Assembly (NCBI RefSeq): GCF_900100005.1
Contig: NZ_FNEB01000010.1
Coordinates: 1 to 64,000, forward strand
Source of the DNA: Lutimaribacter saemankumensis
Lineage (GTDB): Bacteria; Pseudomonadota; Alphaproteobacteria; Rhodobacterales; Rhodobacteraceae
Reading direction: 5' to 3'
DNA: 64,000 bases
Shown: in pieces, positions 31,029-38,901 of the stretch
Position numbering within the stretch: position 1 is the first letter of the stretch
Layout: each line of letters starts with the position of its first letter
Program-made: the position numbers and the translations under genes
The notes under the pieces: model-generated
What the model was told of the DNA's origin: nothing
Databases searched by the model: none
The model's input: only the letters and a program-made list of their open reading frames with translations

Positions 31029-31970
31029 ATGTCAGCCAGAAAGATCATCATCGACACCGATCCCGGCCAGGATGACGCCGTCGCGATCCTGCTGGCGCTC
31101 GCCAGCCCCGACGAGATCGAAGTTCTGGGCGTCACTGCCGTTGCCGGCAACGTGCCCCTTCACCTGACCGAGCGCAACGCGCGCATGGTGTGCGAACTGG
31201 CCGGGCGCCCGGACATGCGGGTTTTCGCCGGGTGCGACCGCCCGCTCGGGCGCGAGTTGGTGACAGCCGAACATGTGCACGGAAAGTCCGGGCTGGATGG
31301 CCCCACCCTGCCCGAGCCGACAATGCCGCTGCAAGACGACCATGCGGTCGATTTCATTATCGACACCCTGCGCAACGAACCGCCCGGCACCGTCACGTTG
31401 TGCCCACTGGGGCCGCTGACGAATATCGCCGTGGCGTTCGAAAAGGCCCCCGATATCGCAGAGCGCGTGGCGGAAGTCGTGCTGATGGGGGGCGCCTATT
31501 TCGAGGTGGGCAACATCACGCCCGCGGCCGAGTTCAACATCTATGTCGACCCCCAGGCCGCGAAGATCGTTTTCAAATCCGGCGCCAGGCTGACCGTCAT
31601 GCCGCTGGACGTGACGCACAAGGCGCTGGTGACCAAGCCGCGCAACGACGCCTTTCGCGCGCTTGGCACGCCGGTCGGCATGGCCGTGGCGCAGATGACG
31701 GATTTCTTCGAACGGTTCGACCGTGAAAAATACGGCAGCGCCGGCGCGCCGCTGCACGATCCATGCGTGACGGCCTACCTGATCCGGCCCGATCTCTTTT
31801 CCGGCCGGCATATCAACGTCGAAATCGAAACCCAGTCCGATCTGACCATGGGCATGACCGTCGCCGACTGGTGGCGGGTATCGGGGCGCGCACCCAACGC
31901 GATGTTCATGGGCGACATCGATGCCGACGGGTTCTTTGCCCTGCTGACGGAAAGGCTGGCCCGCCTGTGA
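31029..31970 (+). CDS. Nucleoside hydrolase (IunH type)
   Basis: A 313-residue Ca2+-dependent N-ribohydrolase that splits purine or pyrimidine ribonucleosides into base and ribose for salvage. The calcium/substrate motif IIIDTDPGQDDAVAILLAL sits at residues 6-24. ELVTAEHVHGKSGLDG, LCPLGPLTNIAVAFEKAP and GGAYFEVGNITPAAEFNIY are typical, as is the C-terminal HDPCVTAYLI. The downstream acetyltransferase begins inside its stop codon (GTGA), so the genes are coupled. Base preference is not predictable. Confidence 0.93.
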   Translation: MSARKIIIDTDPGQDDAVAILLALASPDEIEVLGVTAVAGNVPLHLTERNARMVCELAGRPDMRVFAGCDRPLGRELVTAEHVHGKSGLDGPTLPEPTMPLQDDHAVDFIIDTLRNEPPGTVTLCPLGPLTNIAVAFEKAPDIAERVAEVVLMGGAYFEVGNITPAAEFNIYVDPQAAKIVFKSGARLTVMPLDVTHKALVTKPRNDAFRALGTPVGMAVAQMTDFFERFDREKYGSAGAPLHDPCVTAYLIRPDLFSGRHINVEIETQSDLTMGMTVADWWRVSGRAPNAMFMGDIDADGFFALLTERLARL

Positions 31971-32416
31971 CCGCTCTTCACATCGCAAGCATAGAAGACC
32001 TTCCGCGCCTGTTGCCGATGGTAGCGGCCTATCACGCCGAAGAAGGCATCCAGAGCGACGAGGCGCATCTGACCGCCGCGCTGACACCGCTTCTGGAAGG
32101 CACTCCGCTTGGCGTTGCCTACCTTATCGGGCCGCGCCGCAGCCCCGTGGGGTATATCGTGATTTCCTTCGGCTATTCGGTCGAACTTGGCGGAATCGAC
32201 GGGGTGATCGATGAATTCTGGATCCGCCCTCCGGTGCGTGGTCGCGGCATGGGCATGGATGTGCTTCTGGGGCTTGTGCCGGCGCTGGCCCAGCATGGGT
32301 TGTGCGGGCTGTCGCTCGAGGTCGACCGCGAAAACACCCGCGCGCAACGGCTCTATACCCGCGCGGGTTTCCGGCTGCGCGACAAGTACAGCCTGATGAC
32401 GCGGGTTCTGCGGTGA
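31967..32416 (+). CDS. GNAT family N-acetyltransferase
   Basis: A 149-residue acetyl-CoA-dependent acyltransferase. The core shows LIGPRRSPVGYIVISFGYSV, GVIDEFWIRPPVRGRGMGMD (acetyl-CoA loop RGRGMG) and SLEVDRENTRAQRLYTRAGF. The start is GTG at 31967, overlapping the nucleoside hydrolase stop as GTGA; there is no ATG before the conserved N-terminus LHIASIEDLPRL. It is followed by a second, different GNAT gene with the same GTGA overlap. Substrate unknown. Confidence 0.85.
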   Translation: MTALHIASIEDLPRLLPMVAAYHAEEGIQSDEAHLTAALTPLLEGTPLGVAYLIGPRRSPVGYIVISFGYSVELGGIDGVIDEFWIRPPVRGRGMGMDVLLGLVPALAQHGLCGLSLEVDRENTRAQRLYTRAGFRLRDKYSLMTRVLR

Positions 32417-32883
32417 GGATCGGCCCCGCGCCGGAAGAATTCGGCAACTGGGACGGATTGCTGTCGCTGATCCTGGAAAGTTTTGCCTATATGGAAGGCC
32501 GGATCGACCCGCCATCCTCTGCCCTGCGCCTGACGCCGCAGGCGCTGGCCCACCGCGCCCGGGCGGAACACCTGTATCTCGCGACCGGGGACAACGCATT
32601 GCTGGGCTGCGCCTTTTTCGCGCCGCAGGGCAATGCGCTCTATATCGGAAAGCTGGCGGTGTCCCCCGGCGCGCAGCGGCGCGGCGTCGGTGCGCGGCTT
32701 GTCGCGGCGGCCGAAGCGTTGGCCCGCGATCTGAACCTGCGCTGCCTGCGGCTGGAAACCCGGATCGAGCTGACGGGCAATCATGCGGCCTTTGCCCGGA
32801 TGGGTTTCGAAAAGGTCGGGGAAAAGGCGCATCCCGGTTTTGCGCGGCCGACCTCGATCACGATGGAAAAACCGCTCTGGTAA
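32413..32883 (+). CDS. GNAT family N-acetyltransferase (second)
   Basis: A 156-residue protein with the GNAT core: [20 protein letters not shown] (acetyl-CoA loop QRRGVG) and [20 protein letters not shown]. The start is GTG at 32413, overlapping the previous stop as GTGA. An upstream ATG frame at 32302 is only the shadow of the first acetyltransferase. It is not a recent duplicate of that gene: sequences differ throughout. It is 28 bases before selO. Substrate unknown. Confidence 0.85.
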   Translation: MRIGPAPEEFGNWDGLLSLILESFAYMEGRIDPPSSALRLTPQALAHRARAEHLYLATGDNALLGCAFFAPQGNALYIGKLAVSPGAQRRGVGARLVAAAEALARDLNLRCLRLETRIELTGNHAAFARMGFEKVGEKAHPGFARPTSITMEKPLW

Positions 32884-32911
32884 AGATGCGCATCGTGGTT
32901 ATCTTTGCGCC

Positions 32912-34333
32912 ATGACCCTGCATGTGCCCTTCGACAACACCTATGCCGCCCTGCCCGACCGGTTTTTCACCCGGCAGGCCCCCGAACCCGTGGGCACCCC
33001 CCGCCTGATCCGGTTCAACACCGCGCTGGCCGAAGAGCTGGGCATAGAGCCGGGCACACCCGACGAAATGGCACGGGTATTTTCCGGCAATGAAATTCCC
33101 CAAGGCGCGACGCCGCTGGCCCAGGCCTATGCCGGGCATCAGTTCGGCGGGTTTTCCCCGCAGCTTGGCGATGGCCGCGCGATCCTGCTGGGCGAGGTCG
33201 TGGACCGCGCGGGCCGGCGGCGCGACATCCAGCTCAAGGGTGCGGGGCGCACCCCCTATTCGCGGATGGGTGACGGACGGGCATGGCTGGGCCCGGTCCT
33301 GCGCGAATACGTGCTGAGCGAGGCGATGCACGCGCTTGGCATCCCGACGACGCGCGCACTGGTGGCCGTCGCCACGGGCGATCCGGTTTATCGCGAACAG
33401 GGCGCGCTCCCCGGTGCGGTGCTGACGCGTGTCGCCGCCAGCCATATCCGTGTGGGCACATTCGAATTCTTCGCCGCGCGCCGCGATCTGGACGCGCTGA
33501 AGGCGCTTTATGCCTATACCCGTGACCGGCATTACCCGGAGGCGGGCGATCCTGGCGAACTGCTCGAGGCGGTGATCGACCGGCAGGCCGCGCTGGTGGC
33601 GGACTGGATGTCCATCGGGTTCATCCACGGCGTGATGAACACCGACAACACCACGCTGTCGGGCGAAACCATCGATTACGGGCCCGCGGCCTACATGGAT
33701 GCCTACCATCCGGTCACGGTCTATTCCTCGATCGACCGCTACGGGCGCTACGCGTTCGACAACCAGGCGCAGATCATCGCGTGGAACCTGGCGCAGCTTG
33801 CCTCGGCGCTGGTGCCGCTGATGCCCGACCAGGACGATGCGATCCAGGTGTTCACCCGCATGATCCATGCCATGCCCACCCGTGTCGAAGGGGAACGGCG
33901 GCGGCGCTTTCGCGCCAAGCTGGGCCTTGCGACGCATCAGGGCGGGGACACGGCCCTGATCGACGACCTGCTGAAACTGATGCAGGACCACGGCGCCGAT
34001 TTCACCAACACGTTCCGGGGCCTTGCCGACGGCTCTGCCCGCGACCAGTTCACCGATACGGCCGCTTTCGATGCCTGGGAACCGCGCTGGAAGGCCCGGA
34101 TCGCGGACGAGGCCGATCCCGATGGCCTCATGCGGCGCACCAACCCTGCCTTCATCCCGCGCAATCACCGGGTGGAGCAGATGATCGCCGCCGCCACGCG
34201 CGGGGACTATGCCCCGTTCGAACGGCTTCTCGACGTGCTTTCCCGTCCGTTCGACGACCAACCCGATGCCGCCGACCTGCGCCTGCCCCCCGAACCGCAT
34301 GAAGAAGTGAAACAGACCTTTTGCGGCACCTGA
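32912..34333 (+). CDS. selO: SelO protein adenylyltransferase (YdiU/UPF0061)
   Basis: A 473-residue pseudokinase-fold enzyme that transfers AMP from ATP to hydroxyl side chains of proteins; in E. coli it is tied to redox stress. Conserved blocks: [40 protein letters not shown], the active-site region [20 protein letters not shown] and [10 protein letters not shown]. The C-terminus ends QTFCGT, carrying cysteine where some homologues have selenocysteine. ATG at 32912 begins [19 protein letters not shown], the usual family start. It follows the GNAT pair on the same strand. Confidence 0.93.
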   Translation: MTLHVPFDNTYAALPDRFFTRQAPEPVGTPRLIRFNTALAEELGIEPGTPDEMARVFSGNEIPQGATPLAQAYAGHQFGGFSPQLGDGRAILLGEVVDRAGRRRDIQLKGAGRTPYSRMGDGRAWLGPVLREYVLSEAMHALGIPTTRALVAVATGDPVYREQGALPGAVLTRVAASHIRVGTFEFFAARRDLDALKALYAYTRDRHYPEAGDPGELLEAVIDRQAALVADWMSIGFIHGVMNTDNTTLSGETIDYGPAAYMDAYHPVTVYSSIDRYGRYAFDNQAQIIAWNLAQLASALVPLMPDQDDAIQVFTRMIHAMPTRVEGERRRRFRAKLGLATHQGGDTALIDDLLKLMQDHGADFTNTFRGLADGSARDQFTDTAAFDAWEPRWKARIADEADPDGLMRRTNPAFIPRNHRVEQMIAAATRGDYAPFERLLDVLSRPFDDQPDAADLRLPPEPHEEVKQTFCGT

Positions 34334-34398
34334 GATTGCGTGGGCGCACGGGGCAGCCTAGGCTTGCCGACGTAATTACCGGTACAAGGAACGGCCCC

Positions 34399-34887
34399 AT
34401 GACCCGAACCCTGCGTATGATCGCTTTTTCCATCTCTCTCGCCGTGGCGGGGCCCGTGCTGGCACAGGATGCCGATTACGACGCCAGGCTGGCCGCAGCC
34501 CACGAATACGTCGAAGCGTCGATGCAGGATGTGGAAATGCCGCGCATCATCGAACAGATGTGGCGTGGCGCCCTGCCCCAGTTCCAGCAGATCGCGGGCG
34601 GCCCGTTGTCCGAGCAGCAAGAGGCCGATCTGCAGGCGCTGTACATGGAAGTCTACGAACAGCCGATGCGCGACGTGATGCGCGAACAGGACAAGCTGAT
34701 GGCGGACTTGCTGACGCTTGAGGAAATCATCGCCCTGCGCGATTTCTATGCCACACCCGAAGGCCGGTCGGTGCTGCGCAAGCTGCCGGACATACTGGCC
34801 CGTCAGCAACCCCAGATCATGGCCCTTGTCCAGGAATCGCTGCCCGCCATCCTTCCTCGGATCATGGAAATCCTCAAACCGCAATAA
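34399..34887 (+). CDS. DUF2059 domain periplasmic protein
   Basis: A 162-residue protein with a signal peptide (MTRTLRMIAFSISLAVAGPV, cut near VLA-QD). The helical DUF2059 region has LYMEVYEQPMRDVMREQDKL and LRDFYATPEGRSVLRKLPDI. Its role is unknown. ATG at 34399 has AAGGA eight bases upstream; an open extension to 34321 covers the selO stop region without a ribosome site. It is convergent with lpxB, five bases away. Confidence 0.85.
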   Translation: MTRTLRMIAFSISLAVAGPVLAQDADYDARLAAAHEYVEASMQDVEMPRIIEQMWRGALPQFQQIAGGPLSEQQEADLQALYMEVYEQPMRDVMREQDKLMADLLTLEEIIALRDFYATPEGRSVLRKLPDILARQQPQIMALVQESLPAILPRIMEILKPQ

Positions 34888-34892
34888 CGGCG

Positions 34893-36062
34893 TCAGGGTT
34901 CGGTGCCGAGCCCCGAAAGCACGGCCGTCGCGGCGCGTATGCCGGGATCGGCCTGCCCGCGCCCCAAACGTTCCATCGTCAGGTCCATCGCGTCATGCTG
35001 TGCCATTGGATCGGCAAGGACCGCGCGCACGGCCGGCGTGATCAGATCGGCACGGCAGCGCGCCCCGATGAATTCCGGCACAGCGCGGGTGTCCGACACC
35101 AAGTTTACCAGCGTCACCGTATCGACCTTGAGCATGCGGCTGATGATCTGCCGGCTGAGCCAGCTCATGTCATAGGCGATGACCATCGGCGTCGCGCTCG
35201 CCGCCAGTTCCAGCGACACCGTGCCGGACGCGGCAAGCGCCACGTCCGCCGCCCGGAACGCCGCGCGTTTCTGTGCCGCGAACCCGGCGGCATCCCCCTG
35301 CCGCGGATCAAGGACAAGCGGAGGAGTTTTCCAGCCCTTCGTCGCATCCACGATCATGTCGGCGACGTGGGCCACCGCAGGTATGACGACGCGGAGTTGC
35401 GGCATGTCCTTGCAGAGCCTGTCGCACACCTGGGAAAAGACCGGCATCAGCCGCCCCACCTCGCCCCGGCGCGATCCGGGCAGCAGCAGCAGTAGCGGCG
35501 CGTCCGCAAGCCCGTTGTCAGAACGGAACGACTCGGCCTGCGCATCGCTGGCCACCGGTTCCGACACCACCGGATGGCCGACGAAATCGCAGCGCATGCC
35601 GGCGGCCTCCATATAGGGCGGCTCGAACGGGAAAAGCGCCAGAACCTGGTCGATCACCTGCGCCATCTTTTCGGCCCGACCTGCCCGCCAGGCCCAAACC
35701 GTCGGGGCCACGTAATGCACCGTTCGAATACGGCTGGCTGCCTTGACGCGTCGCGCGACGCGCAGGCAGAAATCGGGGCTGTCGATCGTGATCAGAACAT
35801 CGGGCTGCGCATCCAGCACGGCCTGGGCGGTCTGATCGATCCGGCGCTTGAGTTGGCGGTACTTGGGCAGGATTTCCGCCAGGCCCATCACCGACAGTTC
35901 CTCCATCGGAAACAGGCTCTGCATACCTTCGGCCTGCATCAACGGGCCGGCCACACCCTGGAACTCGACCGCGCGCAAGGATTTCAGCCCCGCCATGAGA
36001 GCCGCGCCCAACTTGTCGCCCGAGGCTTCGCCGGCGATCAGGAAAACCTTCAGCGCACCCAC
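34893..36062 (-). CDS. lpxB: Lipid-A-disaccharide synthase
   Basis: A 389-residue peripheral membrane glycosyltransferase (GT19) joining lipid X to UDP-2,3-diacylglucosamine in lipid A synthesis. It begins with VFLIAGEASGDKLGAALMAG and has YYVAPTVWAWR-like HYVAPTVWAWRAGRAEKMAQ, LLLLPGSRRGEVGRL and SGTVSLELAASATPMVIAYD. The start is GTG at 36062, overlapping the end of lpxI by 13 bases. It is the last gene of the long envelope block. Confidence 0.95.
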   Translation of the reverse strand: MGALKVFLIAGEASGDKLGAALMAGLKSLRAVEFQGVAGPLMQAEGMQSLFPMEELSVMGLAEILPKYRQLKRRIDQTAQAVLDAQPDVLITIDSPDFCLRVARRVKAASRIRTVHYVAPTVWAWRAGRAEKMAQVIDQVLALFPFEPPYMEAAGMRCDFVGHPVVSEPVASDAQAESFRSDNGLADAPLLLLLPGSRRGEVGRLMPVFSQVCDRLCKDMPQLRVVIPAVAHVADMIVDATKGWKTPPLVLDPRQGDAAGFAAQKRAAFRAADVALAASGTVSLELAASATPMVIAYDMSWLSRQIISRMLKVDTVTLVNLVSDTRAVPEFIGARCRADLITPAVRAVLADPMAQHDAMDLTMERLGRGQADPGIRAATAVLSGLGTEP

Positions 36063-36946
36063 AGGAACATACCCATCGCGTCGAGGATCGCGACGACCTC
36101 ATGCTGGTCGAGGACGATCACGCCGCCCGCTTCGATCACGATACCGTCCAAACCGGCCTCGGCCGCGCGGCGCGCGGTCTGTGCACCGATCGTCGGCAGG
36201 TCGGCACGGCGGTCCTGACCGGGCTTGGGGGCCTTGAACAGGATCGCGCCCGCGCCCGGGGCATCCGGCGCGTCCTCGGTCGTGTTCGACAGCCAGTCGG
36301 CCGCCTGCCCGATCATGTCCCCCGCCAGATCGAACGTCCAGGTGATCGGCCCGAAATCGGGCGAACCGCTGCCGCGCGGCATTGCGAGCCGCGCCAGCAT
36401 CGCATCGGTGCCGGCCTGACCCTCGCGCGCAAGCACCTTGCCGCGCTTGACCACGCAAGCCTGGCCCAGATCCGCGCGCCCCTGGTCCTGCAGCACCTGC
36501 AATGCGATCTCGACGTCGTCGCGATGGGTCTGTTGCGGCTGACGCCGGGTCGGCACACCCCGGTCGGGCAGCAATGCGGGCGCCAGGTCATGCGCGGCCC
36601 GTATGGTGAACCCGGTCCTTTCCAAAAGCTCCATCACCGCGCGCAAAGCACCGTCATCGCCCTGGTCCAGCGCCTCTTGCAGTACGGGCACCAGCGGCGC
36701 GGTTTCCGCGTCCAGCCGGGCCGGGTCGATCTCGGGTCGTTCGATCGATCCGCACAGGCAGATATCGGTGACGCCACGCTCACCCAGCTGCAACAGGAAG
36801 CTGCCCAGGGTTTCCAGACGAAAGGTGATGTCGGGCGCCAGGCCGTCGGGTTCGAACCCGTCGAGAGAGCAGACAAGCGGCGGCCGATCCTGCGCCGCGG
36901 CCACTGCCGCGGGCAACCGTCCCCGCCCTGCGATCAGCGCAAGCAC
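36050..36946 (-). CDS. lpxI: UDP-2,3-diacylglucosamine diphosphatase LpxI
   Basis: A 298-residue enzyme (formerly DUF1009) that replaces LpxH in alphaproteobacteria, making lipid X from UDP-diacylglucosamine. The N-terminal domain begins LALIAGRGRLPAAVAAA and continues ICLCGSIERPEI. The C-terminal domain has ARLAMPRGSGSPDFGPITWT-type sequence and GLDGIVIEAGGVIVLDQHEV. The start is GTG at 36946, four bases after the lpxA stop. No lpxH is seen in the window. Confidence 0.93.
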   Translation of the reverse strand: MLALIAGRGRLPAAVAAAQDRPPLVCSLDGFEPDGLAPDITFRLETLGSFLLQLGERGVTDICLCGSIERPEIDPARLDAETAPLVPVLQEALDQGDDGALRAVMELLERTGFTIRAAHDLAPALLPDRGVPTRRQPQQTHRDDVEIALQVLQDQGRADLGQACVVKRGKVLAREGQAGTDAMLARLAMPRGSGSPDFGPITWTFDLAGDMIGQAADWLSNTTEDAPDAPGAGAILFKAPKPGQDRRADLPTIGAQTARRAAEAGLDGIVIEAGGVIVLDQHEVVAILDAMGMFLWVR

Positions 36947-36950
36947 CGGC

Positions 36951-37736
36951 CTACCTTGGCGTCAGGAAATGCCGGTCCGAGGCGGCGGTGACGAAATCGA
37001 CGATCTGGCGCACGTAGTCGCTGCTGGTTTCCTCGCCCAGCCGGCGCGCGCGGTCCTGAAAGGTGCCGTCGCCCTGCGCCAGCATCTGAAAGGCGGCGCG
37101 CAAGGCCGTGATGTCCGAGCGCGCCACACCGCGGCGTTTGAGTCCCACGAGGTTCAGCCCGTCCAATTCGCCCCGCGGCCCCTGGACCAGGCCATGCGGG
37201 ATCACGTCATTGGTAACCATCGACAGCGCGCCGATGATCGCGCCCTGCCCGATGCGCACCCATTGATGCACGCCGGAAAGCCCACCGACGATCACGTCGT
37301 CCTCGATCACGCAATGGCCTGCGATGGCCGAGTTGTTGACGATGATCACGCGGTTGCCGACCTGTGCGTCATGGGCGATGTGACAACCTGCCATGAACAG
37401 CCCGTCATCGCCGATGCGCGTCACGCCGCCACCGCCCTCGGTGCCCGTATTCATCGTGACATGTTCGCGGATGCGGTTGCGCGCCCCGATTTCAAGCCGC
37501 GTCTGTTCACCCCTGAACTTCAGATCCTGCGGGATCTCGCCCACCACGGCAAAAGGAAAGACCACCGAGTCTTCGCCGATCATGGTGTTGCCGGAAATGA
37601 CGACGTGCGATTTCAGTTCGACCCGATCGCCCAGGCGGGCTTCGGGGCCGACATGGCAGAATGGGCCGATGCGCACATCCGCGCCCAATTCCGCGCCGTC
37701 CTCGATCACGGCAGAAGGGTGAATGAGGCTGGCCAT
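36951..37736 (-). CDS. lpxA: UDP-N-acetylglucosamine acyltransferase
   Basis: A 261-residue left-handed beta-helix protein catalysing the first step of lipid A synthesis, transfer of a 3-hydroxyacyl chain from ACP. Hexapeptide repeats run from IHPSAVIEDGAELGADVRIG onward, with the catalytic histidine in GDDGLFMAGCHIAHDAQVGN. GLNLVGLKRRGV marks the C-terminal helical domain. ATG at 37736, six bases after fabZ. Confidence 0.96.
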   Translation of the reverse strand: MASLIHPSAVIEDGAELGADVRIGPFCHVGPEARLGDRVELKSHVVISGNTMIGEDSVVFPFAVVGEIPQDLKFRGEQTRLEIGARNRIREHVTMNTGTEGGGGVTRIGDDGLFMAGCHIAHDAQVGNRVIIVNNSAIAGHCVIEDDVIVGGLSGVHQWVRIGQGAIIGALSMVTNDVIPHGLVQGPRGELDGLNLVGLKRRGVARSDITALRAAFQMLAQGDGTFQDRARRLGEETSSDYVRQIVDFVTAASDRHFLTPR

Positions 37737-37742
37737 GCGGGC

Positions 37743-38207
37743 TTACTCCTGCGGCAGGTCCATCATCGCGGTGAACTCGGCCTCGGCGGCCATTTCACCA
37801 TCGACAGTCGCCACGCCCTTGAACTTCCAGACCTTCGCGCCCGGCTTGCCCCGCAGGGTCGTCAGCTCCATCCGCAACTGGTCGCCCGGCACCACCTTGC
37901 GGCGGAATTTGCAGCCGTCGATGCCCATGAAGTAAATCAGCAGATCCTTGTCGGCCAAGTCCATGGCCACACCCACCATGACGGCAGCGGTCTGGGCCAT
38001 CGCCTCGACGATGGTCACACCCGGCATGATCGGCGTGCCGGGGAAATGGCCCTGGAAATGCGGCTCGTTCATCGAAACGTTCTTGAGGCCCACTGCGCTC
38101 GACGTCCCGTCGATATCGCTCACGCGGTCCACCAGAAGGAACGGGTAACGATGCGGCAGGATGCGCTGGATCAGTTGGATGTCGGCGCTTTTGAGCGTGT
38201 CACTCAT
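37743..38207 (-). CDS. fabZ: 3-hydroxyacyl-ACP dehydratase FabZ
   Basis: A 154-residue hotdog-fold dehydratase of fatty acid synthesis. Catalytic His is in [20 protein letters not shown]; the N-terminus has [16 protein letters not shown] at 38207 with AAGGA upstream; the longer open frame has no ribosome site. Position between skp and lpxA is the usual one, coordinating phospholipid and lipid A acyl supply. Confidence 0.96.
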   Translation of the reverse strand: MSDTLKSADIQLIQRILPHRYPFLLVDRVSDIDGTSSAVGLKNVSMNEPHFQGHFPGTPIMPGVTIVEAMAQTAAVMVGVAMDLADKDLLIYFMGIDGCKFRRKVVPGDQLRMELTTLRGKPGAKVWKFKGVATVDGEMAAEAEFTAMMDLPQE

Positions 38208-38283
38208 GTGGGTGTCCTTGATAAGTGGCTGGCATCGCTTGTCCCTAGCAACTCCCCCGGTCCGGGGCAAGCGCGGGGGCGCG

Positions 38284-38901
38284 TCAGTCGGCGGGTTCGT
38301 CCCTGGGCGCCGGTTCGGCCGGATCGGGGGACGTGCCGGTTTCATCCCGCGGGGCGGTTTCGTTTTCCGTCGCCTGCGCCGCATCCAGCCGGCTGATCGC
38401 CAATGCGGTTATGTCGATCGCTTCCAGCGTCAGCACGACCGAGCGGGTGTCGACGACCATCACCGCCCCGGTTTCCCGCACGATCTCGGTCAGCACGGGC
38501 AGGGCGGCATCGTCGAACCTCTTGCGCATCGCATCGCTCTTTTGTGTCAGTTCGACCGCCAGTTGCCGCCGCTCGGCGCGGATCTGTTCGACCTTGCGAT
38601 CGAAGGCGCTGGCCGCCTCGCGAAAGGCGTCGGGCTCCATCGTGTCGCGCTGTTCCGTCAGCTCGATTTCCTCGGCTTCCAGTTCGGCCTCGATCTTGCG
38701 GTTCTCGGCTTCGAGCAGAATGCGTTCGGCCTCGAGTTCCGCCACGAGTTCCCGGCCAAGCTGCGAACCGGAGAAAAACCGATCGTAGTTGATCGACAGG
38801 ATCGGGCTGCGGATCACCGGCTCGCCCTGGGACAGCGGCTGCGCCGCCACCGGCGGCGCAAACGCCATCAAGGCAGCCAGAAAGACTGCCCGCAGCGCCA
38901 T
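38284..38901 (-). CDS. OmpH/Skp family periplasmic chaperone
   Basis: A 205-residue periplasmic protein with a signal peptide ([20 protein letters not shown]). A long charged coiled-coil region follows (about residues 50-135, rich in EAERI, EAEEIEL, RAERRQL), then a hydrophobic patch and a Pro/Glu/Asp-rich tail unusual for Skp. It likely escorts outer-membrane proteins to BamA, encoded immediately upstream. Its ATG shares a base with the bamA stop (TGATG), so translation is coupled. Confidence 0.85.
   Translation of the reverse strand: MALRAVFLAALMAFAPPVAAQPLSQGEPVIRSPILSINYDRFFSGSQLGRELVAELEAERILLEAENRKIEAELEAEEIELTEQRDTMEPDAFREAASAFDRKVEQIRAERRQLAVELTQKSDAMRKRFDDAALPVLTEIVRETGAVMVVDTRSVVLTLEAIDITALAISRLDAAQATENETAPRDETGTSPDPAEPAPRDEPAD

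Noticed and set aside
34310-34333. Selenocysteine codon at the SelO C-terminus
   Set aside because: The conserved position is a normal TGC cysteine codon followed by Gly-Thr and a TGA stop. No in-frame TGA readthrough is needed.
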